Assembly: GCF_007993865.1 (NCBI RefSeq) | Contig: NZ_VIUH01000034.1 | Span: 1 to 47,036 of the forward strand | Source of the DNA: Pseudomonas sp. SJZ079 | Lineage (GTDB): Bacteria > Pseudomonadota > Gammaproteobacteria > Pseudomonadales > Pseudomonadaceae | DNA length: 47,036 nucleotides | Direction: 5' to 3' | Shown here: piece after piece, positions 1 to 8,249 of the stretch | How the letters are laid out: each line of letters starts with the position of its first letter | How positions within the stretch are numbered: position 1 is the first letter of the stretch | Translations under genes and position numbers: made by a program | Notes under the pieces: generated by a model | Told to the model about the DNA's origin: nothing | Database searches by the model: none | The model's input: the letters and a program-made list of their open reading frames with translations, nothing else

Positions 1-70
1 GGCAAGGGAATGACCATTACCTGCGTCCTGCGCCTAATCGGGGGCCATTTCTCGCGGCAACGCGGCTCGC

Positions 71-93
71 AATGAAACGGCAACAGACCCTAG
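71..93 (+). repeat. 23-bp dispersed repeat, inverted copy at the far end
   Basis: The 23 bases here are the exact reverse complement of 46947-46969. The flanking sequence on the outer side of both copies (GCCGCG, then a GAGGCAAGG-like stretch) is also loosely alike, so both look like diverged members of one intergenic repeat family. No coding sequence was found in 1-245. In P. aeruginosa glpK normally precedes glpR, but no end of glpK is visible here. Confidence 0.75.
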
Positions 94-245
94 TGGCCTG
101 CGTGGCTATTTCAATCGGACTTGTGTACTGCGCTAAAGTGCCGTGGCGGCAAGTGGCTTATCGCGCCTGCCGCTGACAGCACACCAGCAGCTCCGGTAGA
201 TTTCCACCAACCTGTATACTGCCGCGCAACACAAGGACCTCGCCC

Positions 246-1004
246 ATGACCCTCGCGCCGCGCCAACACGACATCCTCGAGCTCGCCCGCGAGCGCGGCT
301 ACGTCAGCATCGACGAACTGGTCCAGGCCTTCGGCGTCACGCCGCAAACCATCCGCCGCGACATCAATCAATTAGCCGAGCAAGGCCTGTTGCGCCGCAC
401 CCACGGCGGCGCTGCGAGCGAAGCCTCGAGCACGCAGAACACCGCCTACGCCATGCGTGCCGGGCAGATGCGTGACGAGAAGCAACGTATTGCCCAAGCC
501 ATCGCCGCGCACATACCCGATCACGCCTCGCTGTTCATCAACATTGGCACCACCACCGAGGCCATTGCCCGCGAACTGCTGAACCACAAAGGCCTGAAGA
601 TCATCACCAATAATCTGCACGTTGCCGCCCAGCTCAGCGCCAAAGCAGACTTCGAGGTTCTGGTGGCAGGCGGCACGGTGCGCAGCGACGGCGGTATCGT
701 CGGCCAGGCTGCGGTGGATTTCATCCAGCAGTTCAAGGTCGATTACGCCCTGGTCGGCATCAGCGGGATTGACGAAGACGGCAGCCTGCTCGATTTTGAC
801 TATCAGGAAGTCCGCGTCTCGCAAGCGATCATCGGCAACGCCCGGCAAGCCTTTCTCGCGGCCGACTCAAGCAAGTTCGGCCGCAATGCCGTGGTACGCC
901 TGGGCCCGATAACCCTGGTCGACCGCGTATTTACCGATACCGCGCCCGCCGCAACGATCGTTCGCCTGCTCGCCGAGAATAAAATCCACCTGGATGTGGT
1001 CTAA
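246..1004 (+). CDS. glpR: DeoR-family repressor of glycerol-3-phosphate genes, GlpR
   Basis: A 252-residue cytoplasmic repressor of the glp regulon that is released by glycerol-3-phosphate. The N-terminal DeoR winged helix spans about residues 5-57, with the recognition helix around VTPQTIRRDINQL. The C-terminal sugar-phosphate sensor domain shows the family signatures NIGTTTEAIA, AGGTVR and DSSKFGR. The ATG at 246 follows AAGGA with good spacing, and a TATACT -10-like hexamer lies at 215-220. Length and residues match Pseudomonas GlpR closely. The gene lies directly upstream of glpD, whose promoter region carries two GlpR-type operators. Confidence 0.95.
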   Translation: MTLAPRQHDILELARERGYVSIDELVQAFGVTPQTIRRDINQLAEQGLLRRTHGGAASEASSTQNTAYAMRAGQMRDEKQRIAQAIAAHIPDHASLFINIGTTTEAIARELLNHKGLKIITNNLHVAAQLSAKADFEVLVAGGTVRSDGGIVGQAAVDFIQQFKVDYALVGISGIDEDGSLLDFDYQEVRVSQAIIGNARQAFLAADSSKFGRNAVVRLGPITLVDRVFTDTAPAATIVRLLAENKIHLDVV

Positions 1005-1092
1005 CACACCTCCACGGCTCCTCCGATCCGCACCACCATTCGGCGTGAATTTTCCCGCCGGGGTGGCGAGGCCGTGCGTATTCGACTAGCAT

Positions 1093-1110
1093 ATCTTCGC
1101 AAATGAACAT
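1093..1110. promoter_or_regulatory. Candidate GlpR operator 1 (glpD promoter)
   Basis: The 18 bases ATCTTCGCAAATGAACAT match the enterobacterial GlpR consensus ATGTTCGWTWHCGAACAT (recalled) at 14 of 18 positions, including the TTCG and GAACAT half-sites. It lies in the glpR-glpD gap, 35 nt upstream of the chosen glpD start. Confidence 0.7.
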
Positions 1111-1114
1111 AACA

Positions 1115-1132
1115 AAGTTCGCTTTCGACTAT
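1115..1132. promoter_or_regulatory. Candidate GlpR operator 2 (glpD promoter)
   Basis: The 18 bases AAGTTCGCTTTCGACTAT match the GlpR consensus at 14 of 18 positions, with both TTCG and CGA cores. It is in tandem with operator 1, 22 bp centre to centre. An upstream in-frame ATG at 1103 would place both operators inside or across the coding start, which argues for translation from 1145. Confidence 0.7.
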
Positions 1133-1144
1133 ATCGGTGCCGCC

Positions 1145-2686
1145 ATGCCTACTCGCCCCAAGCACAATGCCCCTCTCGCCGAAGTCTATGACCTGGCGGT
1201 CGTAGGCGGCGGCATCAATGGTGTCGGGATCGCTGCGGACGCGGCCGGTCGTGGTTTGTCGGTGTTCCTTTGTGAAAAGGACGACCTGGCCGAACACACC
1301 TCATCGGCCAGCAGCAAACTGATCCATGGCGGTCTGCGCTACCTGGAACACTATGAGTTCCGCCTGGTACGCGAAGCGCTGGCCGAACGCGAAGTCCTGC
1401 TGGCCAAGGCGCCGCATATCGTCAAACCCATGCGTTTCATCCTGCCGCACAGACCGCACCTGCGGCCGGCCTGGATGATTCGAGCCGGCTTGTTTCTCTA
1501 CGACCACCTCGGCAAGCGTGAAAAGCTGCCCGCCTCGCGCAGCCTGCGCTTCACTGCCGACAGCCCACTCAACGCCGAGATCCAGCGCGGTTTCGAGTAC
1601 TCCGATTGTTGGGTCGACGATGCTCGTCTGGTCGTGCTCAATGCCATGGCCGCCCGCGAGCAAGGTGCGCATATCCACACGCGCACCCGCTGCGTGAGTG
1701 CACGGCGCAACAAGGGCCTGTGGCATATCCATCTGGAGCGCGCCGATGGCAGCCTCTACTCGATTCGCGCCCGCGCCCTGGTCAATGCCGCCGGCCCCTG
1801 GGTGGCACGCTTCATCCGCGACGACCTCAAGCAGGAATCGCCTTATGGCATCCGCCTGATTCAGGGCAGCCATATCATCGTGCCGAAACTGTTCGACGGC
1901 GAGCAGGCCTATATCCTGCAAAACGAGGACCGCCGCATCGTCTTCGCCATCCCCTACCTGGAGCAATTCACCCTGATCGGCACCACCGATCGCGAGTACC
2001 TGGGCGATCCGGCCAAGGTGAGCATCAGCGAAGAGGAAACCGACTATTTGCTCAAGGTGGTCAACGCCCACTTCAAACAGCAACTGAGCCGCGACGACAT
2101 CCTGCACACCTACGCCGGCGTGCGCCCGCTGTGCGACGACGAGTCGGACGAACCCTCCGCCGTCACCCGCGACTACACCCTGTCGCTTTCCGGGCAACCG
2201 GGCGAGGCGCCCCTGCTCTCGGTGTTCGGCGGCAAGCTGACCACCTACCGCAAGCTGGCGGAATCGGCACTGGCGCAACTGGCCCCGACTTTCCCGAAGA
2301 TGGGTCCGACCTGGACCGCGGCCAGCCCGCTGCCCGGCGCCGAGCAGATGGAAAGCCGACACGCGCTGGTCGACGCCTTGTGCAGCCGCTTCGAGTGGCT
2401 CCCCCGCACACTGGCCCGCCGCTGGGCCAGCTGCTACGGCAGCCGCAGCTGGGTGCTGGTGGACGGCGCCAACAACCTGCGCGACCTCGGCGAACACCTC
2501 GGCGCCGGACTCTATGCGCGGGAAGTCGATTACCTGCGTCAGGCGGAGTGGGCAATCGAGGCCACCGATATCCTCTGGCGCCGGACCAAACTGGGATTGT
2601 TCATGACCCCCACGCAGCAGGCCGGCCTGAGCCGCTACCTGCACGTCGAATCACCCCACTGCCCGAACGATGCGCATATAGCCTGA
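1145..2686 (+). CDS. glpD: Aerobic glycerol-3-phosphate dehydrogenase GlpD
   Basis: A 513-residue FAD flavoprotein of the inner membrane face that oxidises sn-glycerol-3-phosphate to dihydroxyacetone phosphate and passes electrons to ubiquinone. The Rossmann FAD motif VVGGGINGVGIA is at about residues 18-29, followed by the GlpD signature SSASSKLIHGGLRYLE. The DAO fold runs to about 350, with the GlpD C-terminal domain after it. Length agrees with P. aeruginosa GlpD (512). I chose the ATG at 1145 rather than 1103 because the upstream start has no ribosome site, adds 14 non-family residues and overlaps the GlpR operators. Confidence 0.95.
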   Translation: MPTRPKHNAPLAEVYDLAVVGGGINGVGIAADAAGRGLSVFLCEKDDLAEHTSSASSKLIHGGLRYLEHYEFRLVREALAEREVLLAKAPHIVKPMRFILPHRPHLRPAWMIRAGLFLYDHLGKREKLPASRSLRFTADSPLNAEIQRGFEYSDCWVDDARLVVLNAMAAREQGAHIHTRTRCVSARRNKGLWHIHLERADGSLYSIRARALVNAAGPWVARFIRDDLKQESPYGIRLIQGSHIIVPKLFDGEQAYILQNEDRRIVFAIPYLEQFTLIGTTDREYLGDPAKVSISEEETDYLLKVVNAHFKQQLSRDDILHTYAGVRPLCDDESDEPSAVTRDYTLSLSGQPGEAPLLSVFGGKLTTYRKLAESALAQLAPTFPKMGPTWTAASPLPGAEQMESRHALVDALCSRFEWLPRTLARRWASCYGSRSWVLVDGANNLRDLGEHLGAGLYAREVDYLRQAEWAIEATDILWRRTKLGLFMTPTQQAGLSRYLHVESPHCPNDAHIA

Positions 2687-2711
2687 GCCGTGACTAGCAA
2701 TCCTTTCACTG

Positions 2712-2750
2712 CACCGACGTCTGTCGGTGTTTAGGGGCAATGCCGCCCCT
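2712..2750. terminator. Two hairpins between convergent glpD and hydrolase genes
   Basis: CACCGAC/GTCGGTG (2712-2718 and 2723-2729, loop of 4) is followed by TTTA, in the right sense to end glpD. A second stem, AGGGGC/GCCCCT (2733-2738 and 2745-2750), lies next to it and just past the stop of the minus-strand hydrolase. U-tracts are short, so efficiency is uncertain. Confidence 0.55.
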
Positions 2751-2756
2751 CAGGCT

Positions 2757-3746
2757 TCAAAGCCGGGCCCAGTGTCCTTCCTGGCGATGAGCCTGCAGAT
2801 AGGGCAGCACCGCCGCCAGCAGCGGCTCCTTGAACGCCTCTTGGAAACGATGGGCCAAGCCGGGGATCAATTTCAGCTGCGCGCCCTTGATATGCGCCGC
2901 CACGTGCACGCCATGCATCACCGGCAGCAATGGATCGGCGGTGCCATGCACCACCAGGGTTGGCACCTGCAAGCGGTTGAGCAATTCGACCCGGCTCGGC
3001 TCCGCCAGAATCGCCAGCAGTTGTCGCTGCACGCCCTCCGGGTTGAAGGCGCGCTCGTAGGCGGTCTCGGCCTGCTGCAGCAGCTGCACGCGGTCGTCGC
3101 TGACGCTCGGGCTGCCCAAGGCGGCGAGCAGATCGGCCTGCTGTGCCAGGGCAACCGCTCGACTGGGCGCCTCACGTCGGGCCAGCAGTTCCAGCAGCGC
3201 CGGACTCGGCGCAGGCAAGCCCGCGGCGCCCGAGCTGGTCATGATCAGGGTCAGGCTTTGCACACGCCTCGGCGCCAAGTCGGCGAGGTGCTGGGCAATC
3301 ATCCCGCCCATGCTGGCACCGAGCACGTGGAACTGCTGAACCCCTAAAGCATCCATCAAGCCCAGCGCATCGCCGGCCATATCGCGCAGTCGATAAGGCG
3401 CCGACACCGCTAAGCCCAGGCGATAGCGCAGCGCCTCGTAGCCGAGATTGACCGGCGGCGCAGCATGCGTCCAGCTGCTCAGTCCGACGTCGCGATTATC
3501 GAAACGGATCACCCGGAAACCCTGCCCGCACAGGCGCGCGACCACCTCGTCCGGCCAGTGGATCAACTGCCCACCGAGGCCCATGATCAGCAGCAACAGC
3601 GGATCGCTGTCGCGACCGATGCTTTGATAGGCCAATCGCACATCGCCCACGGTGATTGTCTCGGTCGGCACCCGCACAGCGCAGCGCTCGGCCGCAACAG
3701 CCGACCAGCCACAGAGCAGTGCGGCGAGAAAAATTACAACACGCAT
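2757..3746 (-). CDS. Exported alpha/beta-hydrolase
   Basis: A 329-residue alpha/beta-hydrolase of unknown substrate. Residues 1-19 are a signal peptide (positively charged start, VVIFLAALLCGW core, AVAA cleavage site), so the enzyme is probably periplasmic or secreted. The fold is supported by the oxyanion-region MGLGG (55-59) and a full triad: Ser145 in GASMGG, Asp271 in HGTADPLLP and His299 in GLAHRF. The sequence resembles general esterase and aclacinomycin-methylesterase-like hydrolases, and nothing visible fixes the substrate. It stands alone between glpD (convergent) and a REP palindrome. Confidence 0.85.
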   Translation of the reverse strand: MRVVIFLAALLCGWSAVAAERCAVRVPTETITVGDVRLAYQSIGRDSDPLLLLIMGLGGQLIHWPDEVVARLCGQGFRVIRFDNRDVGLSSWTHAAPPVNLGYEALRYRLGLAVSAPYRLRDMAGDALGLMDALGVQQFHVLGASMGGMIAQHLADLAPRRVQSLTLIMTSSGAAGLPAPSPALLELLARREAPSRAVALAQQADLLAALGSPSVSDDRVQLLQQAETAYERAFNPEGVQRQLLAILAEPSRVELLNRLQVPTLVVHGTADPLLPVMHGVHVAAHIKGAQLKLIPGLAHRFQEAFKEPLLAAVLPYLQAHRQEGHWARL

Positions 3747-3925
3747 GAAAACACCAGAACGCAGAACCCCATTGAGACCTGAGTTTGCTGATATTCAGTC
3801 GAGCGCGCTGCCACATAAGCATGACAATTTGATGAATCTTGCCGAGCGGTCGTCGCGCCACCCTTAACCTGAAGCGCTGATGGCCGCACACCGGGCATGG
3901 CAGGGGCCGGCTTCCTCGATAAATG

Positions 3926-3991
3926 TGTAGGAGCCAGCTTGCTGGCGATCAGCCCCTGAGAGGACGCATCGCCAGCAAGCTGGCTCCTACA
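3926..3991. repeat. REP pair (REPIN-like palindrome)
   Basis: Two 24-base arms, 3926-3949 (beginning TGTAGGAGCCAGC) and 3968-3991, are perfect inverted repeats around an 18-nt loop. The motif is typical of Pseudomonas extragenic palindromes. It lies 13 nt downstream of the metE stop and could act as a 3' end stabiliser or terminator. Confidence 0.85.
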
Positions 3992-4004
3992 GGACCGCGC
4001 CTTC

Positions 4005-6323
4005 TCAGGCCAGTTCGCGGCGCAACTGGCGGGCCGCGGCGACCATGTTGACCAGGGCGGCTTCGGTCTCCTGCCAGGCACGGGTTTTCAGGCCGCAGTC
4101 CGGGTTGACCCACAGGCGCTCGGCGGGGATGCGCTGGGCCGCCTTGCGCATCAGCGCGACCATCTCCTGAGTCTCCGGCACCCGCGGTGAGTGGATGTCG
4201 TAGACGCCCGGGCCGATATCGCTGGGGTAGTCGAAGGCCTCGAAGGCTTGCAGCAACTGCATATCCGAACGCGAGGTTTCGATGGTGATCACATCGGCGT
4301 CCATGGCGGCGATGGACTCGATCACGTCGTTGAACTCGCTGTAGCACATGTGGGTGTGAATCTGCGTCTCGTCGCGCACCCCCGAGGCGCACAGGCGGAA
4401 GGCCTCGGTGGCCCAGTCCAGGTAAGCGGCCCACTGCGCCTGGCGCAGCGGCAAGCCCTCGCGGAACGCCGCCTCGTCGATCTGCACGATCTGGATGCCG
4501 GCCGCCTCCAGGTCCTGTACCTCATCGCGAATGGCCAACGCCAATTGGCGCGCCTGCAGCTCACGGCTGAGGTCTTCACGCGGGAACGACCACATCAGCA
4601 TGGTCACCGGACCGGTCAACATGCCCTTCATCACCGCCTGGGTCAGGCCCTGGGCGTAACGGGTCCAGGCCACCGTCATCGGCTGCGGGCGGCTCAGGTC
4701 GCCATAGATGATCGCCGGCTTGACGCAACGCGAGCCGTAGCTCTGCACCCAGCCGAAACGGGTGAAGGCATAGCCGTCGAGCTGTTCGGCGAAGTATTCG
4801 ACCATGTCGTTGCGCTCGGCCTCACCGTGCACCAGCACGTCCAGGCCCAGCTGTTCCTGCAGCGTCACGGCATGGCGGATTTCAGCCTGCATGGCCTCGG
4901 TGTACTGGGCCTGGGACAGCCTGCCCTGCCTGAACGCCTGGCGCGCCTGGCGGATCGCCGGGGTCTGCGGGAAGGAGCCGATGGTGGTGGTCGGGAACGC
5001 CGGCAACTGCAGGCGCGCACGCTGTTTTTCGATGCGCTCGGCGAACGGCGAAAGACGCTGACTGTCGGCCGCAGTAATCGCATTCAGGCGTGCCTGCACC
5101 GCGGCCTTGTGAATCCGCGGCGAGCTCGCCCGACTGGCCTGCACGGCCCGGCTCTCGGCCAGGGCGGCTTGCACGGCGGCAGACTGCGGGTCGTTCAGCG
5201 CCGCGCTGAGGGTGGCGATTTCGGCGCATTTCTGCACGGCGAAAGCCAGCCAGCCTTTCAACTCATTGTCGAGTTGCTCTTCGCGCGCCAGGTCGACCGG
5301 GCTGTGCAGCAGCGAGCAGGAACCGGCGACCCACAGGTTGTCGCCGAAGCGTACCTGCGCCTGCTGCAATTGCGCCAGAGCCTGGTCCAGATCGCAGCGC
5401 CAGACGTTGCGCCCATTGACCACGCCCAGCGACAGCACCTTGTAGCTGGGCAGACGGTCGAGCAGCAGCGGCAACTGTTCCGGGGCGCGCACCAGGTCGA
5501 CATGCAGGCCATCCACCGGCAGGCACACCGCCAGGCCGAGGTTGTCTTCCAGGCCGCTGAAATAGCTGGCGACCAGCTTCTTCAGCGGCGCGTGCTGCAA
5601 CAGGTGGTAAGCCCGTTCGAAGGCGTTCTTCCAATCCTGCGGCAGGTCCAGACCGAGAATCGGCTCATCGATCTGCACCCACTCCACGCCTTGAGCGGCC
5701 AGACGCCCGAGGATTTCGCCGTAGATCGGCAGCAGGCGCTCGAGCAGCTCCAGCTTGTCGAAAGCCTCGCCCTTGGCCTTGCCCAGCCAGAGGAAGGTCA
5801 GCGGGCCGATCAGCACCGGCTTGACCTTGTGGCCCAAGGCATGGGCCTCGTCGACCTCCTCGAACAGCTGCTCCCAGCTCAGCTGGAACTGCTGATCGGC
5901 GGTGAACTCCGGGACCAGGTAGTGGTAGTTGGTGTCGAACCACTTGGTCAGTTCCTCGGCCACTTGCGGCTGCGCATGAGCGGCGCCACAGCAGTGCTCA
6001 TGAGCCTGAGCGTCGACGCCGCCGCGGGCCATGGCGAACAGCGTCTGCAGGGTCGGCGTGCCCGTGTCGGGGCGAAAACGCCGGGGAATCACACCGAAGG
6101 TCAGCGAGTGGCCCAGCACCTGGTCATACCAGGCAAAGTCACCCACCGGCAGCAGGTCGAGACCGGCGTCTTTCTGCAATTGCCAGTGGGCGGCGCGCAG
6201 CTCGCGGCCGACGGCACGCAGGCCGCTCTCGTCCAGCTCGCCTTGCCAGTAGGCTTCCAGGGCTTTCTTCAACTCCCGATCGCGACCGATACGGGGGAAA
6301 CCGAGGGAATGGGACAGGGCCAT
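4005..6323 (-). CDS. metE: Cobalamin-independent methionine synthase MetE
   Basis: A 772-residue cytoplasmic enzyme that transfers the methyl group of 5-methyltetrahydropteroyl-tri-L-glutamate to homocysteine, the last step of methionine synthesis. The N-terminal barrel begins with the family start LGFPRIGRDRELK. The catalytic C-terminal barrel begins near FPTTTIGSFPQT, and its zinc ligands are visible in HTHMCYSEF and NPDCGLKTR. Length fits E. coli MetE (753). An in-frame extension up to 6419 adds non-family residues. The start at 6323 fits the family N-terminus and has a GGAG about 9 nt upstream. It is divergent from metR with a MetR-type site between them. Confidence 0.95.
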   Translation of the reverse strand: MALSHSLGFPRIGRDRELKKALEAYWQGELDESGLRAVGRELRAAHWQLQKDAGLDLLPVGDFAWYDQVLGHSLTFGVIPRRFRPDTGTPTLQTLFAMARGGVDAQAHEHCCGAAHAQPQVAEELTKWFDTNYHYLVPEFTADQQFQLSWEQLFEEVDEAHALGHKVKPVLIGPLTFLWLGKAKGEAFDKLELLERLLPIYGEILGRLAAQGVEWVQIDEPILGLDLPQDWKNAFERAYHLLQHAPLKKLVASYFSGLEDNLGLAVCLPVDGLHVDLVRAPEQLPLLLDRLPSYKVLSLGVVNGRNVWRCDLDQALAQLQQAQVRFGDNLWVAGSCSLLHSPVDLAREEQLDNELKGWLAFAVQKCAEIATLSAALNDPQSAAVQAALAESRAVQASRASSPRIHKAAVQARLNAITAADSQRLSPFAERIEKQRARLQLPAFPTTTIGSFPQTPAIRQARQAFRQGRLSQAQYTEAMQAEIRHAVTLQEQLGLDVLVHGEAERNDMVEYFAEQLDGYAFTRFGWVQSYGSRCVKPAIIYGDLSRPQPMTVAWTRYAQGLTQAVMKGMLTGPVTMLMWSFPREDLSRELQARQLALAIRDEVQDLEAAGIQIVQIDEAAFREGLPLRQAQWAAYLDWATEAFRLCASGVRDETQIHTHMCYSEFNDVIESIAAMDADVITIETSRSDMQLLQAFEAFDYPSDIGPGVYDIHSPRVPETQEMVALMRKAAQRIPAERLWVNPDCGLKTRAWQETEAALVNMVAAARQLRRELA

Positions 6324-6374
6324 GTCGAAACGCTCCATACAAATGATGGCGCTATTGTCGCCAGCCCTTAACAG

Positions 6375-6387
6375 TGAAACAAACTCA
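6375..6387. promoter_or_regulatory. Candidate MetR box upstream of metE
   Basis: TGAAACAAACTCA matches the recalled MetR consensus TGAA-N5-TTCA with one mismatch. It lies 52 nt upstream of the metE start in the metE-metR divergent region. Binding is inferred. Confidence 0.55.
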
Positions 6388-6440
6388 ACATATTTGTCTT
6401 GAACTATAATTTCCCTCATGTTCAGCTTACCAACCCGTCC

Positions 6441-6507
6441 GTAGGAGCGTGCGTGCTCGCGATACGCCGCTATCGCTATAACGCATCGCGAGCCAGCTCA
6501 CTCCTAC
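6441..6507. repeat. Imperfect REP pair in the metE-metR gap
   Basis: GTAGGAGCGTGCGTGCTCGCGAT (6441-6463) faces an imperfect inverted partner at 6485-6507 (ATCGCGAGCCAGCTCACTCCTAC). It has the same general design as the pair at 3926-3991 but differs in sequence, so it is a second REP subtype. It occupies the metR leader, 32 nt before the metR start. Confidence 0.7.
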
Positions 6508-6538
6508 TGCAAGCAAAACAATGAGACCGAGGCCCGCC

Positions 6539-7456
6539 ATGCTCGAACTGCGCCACCTGAAAACCCTGCATGCCCTGCGCGAGAGTGACAGCCTGGTGGA
6601 CGCCGCCGAACGCCTGCACCTGACCCAGTCGGCCCTCTCACACCAGTTCAAGGAGCTTGAGGAACGGCTGGGCATGCAGTTGTTCGTGCGCAAGACCAAG
6701 CCGGTGCGCTTCACCAGCGCCGGGCTGCGCCTGCTGCAACTGACCGATGCGGTACTGCCTCTGCTGCGCGGCGCCGAGCGCGACCTGGCACGCCTGGCCG
6801 GCGGCACCGCCGGCCGCTTGCACATGGCCATCGAATGCCACAGCTGCTTCCAGTGGCTGATGCCGACCATCGACCAGTTCCGCGACGCCTGGCCGGAGGT
6901 GGAGCTGGATCTGGCCTCGGGCTTTTCCTTCGCGCCGCTGCCGGCCCTGGCCCGTGGCGACCTGGATCTGGTGGTGACCAGCGACCCGCTGGAATTGGCC
7001 GGCATCACCTATGTGCCGCTGTTTACCTACGAGGCCATGCTCGCCGTGGCCAACCAGCACGCCTTGGCCGGCAAGCCCTACGTAGTCCCCGAGGACCTGA
7101 TCGGCGAAACCCTGATCACCTACCCGGTGGAGCGCGAACGCCTGGACATCTTCACCCGCTTCCTCGAGCCAGCCGACGTCGAGCCGGCGCAACTGCGCAC
7201 CTCGGAACTGACGGTGATGATGATGCAACTGGTGGCCAGCGGCCGCGGTGTCTGCGGCCTGCCCAACTGGGCCCTGCACGAATACAGCTCACGCGGCTAC
7301 GTCACCGCCAAACGCCTGGGCAGCAAGGGCCTGTTCGCCACCCTGTATGCCGCCATCCGCACCGATATGCTCGACGCGCCCTTTATGCGTGACTTTCTGC
7401 TGACCGCCAAGGACACCTCCTTCGCCAACCTGGAAGGGGTCAGCGTGGCGCGCTAA
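6539..7456 (+). CDS. metR: LysR-type activator of methionine genes, MetR
   Basis: A 305-residue LysR-family activator of metE, responding to homocysteine in characterised relatives. The N-terminal winged helix (residues 1-60) starts MLELRHLKTL with the recognition segment LTQSALSHQFKELEERLG. The effector domain covers about 90-300 (MAIECHSCFQWLMP onwards), typical of MetR. An in-frame ATG at 6521 adds only MRPRPA; 6539 matches the family start and has CGAGG upstream. It is divergent from metE across a 215-bp region with a MetR-like box and a REP pair. Confidence 0.92.
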   Translation: MLELRHLKTLHALRESDSLVDAAERLHLTQSALSHQFKELEERLGMQLFVRKTKPVRFTSAGLRLLQLTDAVLPLLRGAERDLARLAGGTAGRLHMAIECHSCFQWLMPTIDQFRDAWPEVELDLASGFSFAPLPALARGDLDLVVTSDPLELAGITYVPLFTYEAMLAVANQHALAGKPYVVPEDLIGETLITYPVERERLDIFTRFLEPADVEPAQLRTSELTVMMMQLVASGRGVCGLPNWALHEYSSRGYVTAKRLGSKGLFATLYAAIRTDMLDAPFMRDFLLTAKDTSFANLEGVSVAR

Positions 7457-7534
7457 AGCCACCGCAACGCGCAGCAGTCGTCGCGCAGAACCATGTGGCC
7501 AGATGCGCTGTTACAACTGCCGGGTTGCCCATCG

Positions 7535-7565
7535 TGACCAACAGTCATAGCATGACCAGCAGTCA
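7535..7565. promoter_or_regulatory. Tandem palindromic operator upstream of the TetR-RND operon
   Basis: Two 13-bp units, TGACCAACAGTCA (7535-7547) and TGACCAGCAGTCA (7553-7565), are each TGAC-N5-GTCA palindromes set 18 bp apart. They end 21 nt before the TetR start codon. This is the expected design for TetR autorepression. Binding is inferred. Confidence 0.7.
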
Positions 7566-7586
7566 CAATTACCTTGGCACCTCGAC

Positions 7587-8243
7587 ATGCGCTACCACGA
7601 ACAACTCTTTCAGCAGCGCGAAGGCGCCATCCTCGCCGCCGCCCGCCAGCTGTTCTGCGAACGCTCCTGGGATCGCGTGACCATCGCCGAGGTGGCGATC
7701 CAGGCGGCGATAGGCAAGGGCACGGTGTACAAGCACTTCCCCAGCAAGGAGGCGCTCTACGCCAAGCTGGCGCTGAACCTGTCCCGGGATAACCTCGCCG
7801 AGCTGCAGGCCTTGTACACCAGCCACCCGCCGCAAGAGTCCATGCGCCTGGTAATCCGCCAGGCGTTCGAGCAGATGCTCGCCGACCCGGTCCTGGTGCA
7901 ACTCTGCCAACACTGCGATCGACCAGCCTTTCAGGAGCGTCTGGACGCCCCATACCGCGAACAGTTCCTGCAGCTGGAGCACGATTACATCGCCTTCTTC
8001 GGTCAGCTGCTCAAGGCCACCCTCGGCGAACACCCGCTCTCCAGCGCCGACTGCCAGCACCTGCTGTGGGGGGTGGAAGCCTGCTTCAACGGGGTGATGG
8101 CGCGCATCGCCTCGGGCGGCTTCGAACACTGGGCCGAACCCATCGCCCTGAGCGACTACTTCGACCGCGTCACCGACTTCATCATCGCCGGCCTGCGTGG
8201 CCAGGCCGAGGCCCTGTGCGGCCTGGCTGCCAGTCAGGAGTAA
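7587..8243 (+). CDS. TetR-family repressor of an RND efflux operon
   Basis: A 218-residue TetR-type repressor. The N-terminal helix-turn-helix (about 12-58) reads AILAAARQLF ... VAIQAAIGKGTVYKHFPSKEALY, a canonical TetR signature. The C-terminal ligand domain is variable, with several Cys residues (such as the LCQHC segment). The gene is first in an operon: its stop is 6 nt before the membrane-fusion-protein start, and it is preceded by two TGAC-N5-GTCA palindromes. It probably represses itself and the pump until a substrate binds. The P. aeruginosa MexL/MexJK system is a possible comparison, but I do not claim orthology. Confidence 0.88.
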   Translation: MRYHEQLFQQREGAILAAARQLFCERSWDRVTIAEVAIQAAIGKGTVYKHFPSKEALYAKLALNLSRDNLAELQALYTSHPPQESMRLVIRQAFEQMLADPVLVQLCQHCDRPAFQERLDAPYREQFLQLEHDYIAFFGQLLKATLGEHPLSSADCQHLLWGVEACFNGVMARIASGGFEHWAEPIALSDYFDRVTDFIIAGLRGQAEALCGLAASQE

Positions 8244-8249
8244 CTGTCC

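Noticed and set aside
4191..6371. 726-residue plus-strand open frame
   Set aside because: It is antisense to metE, has a Gln/Arg/His-rich shadow composition, no family and no ribosome site. It is a by-product of high GC.
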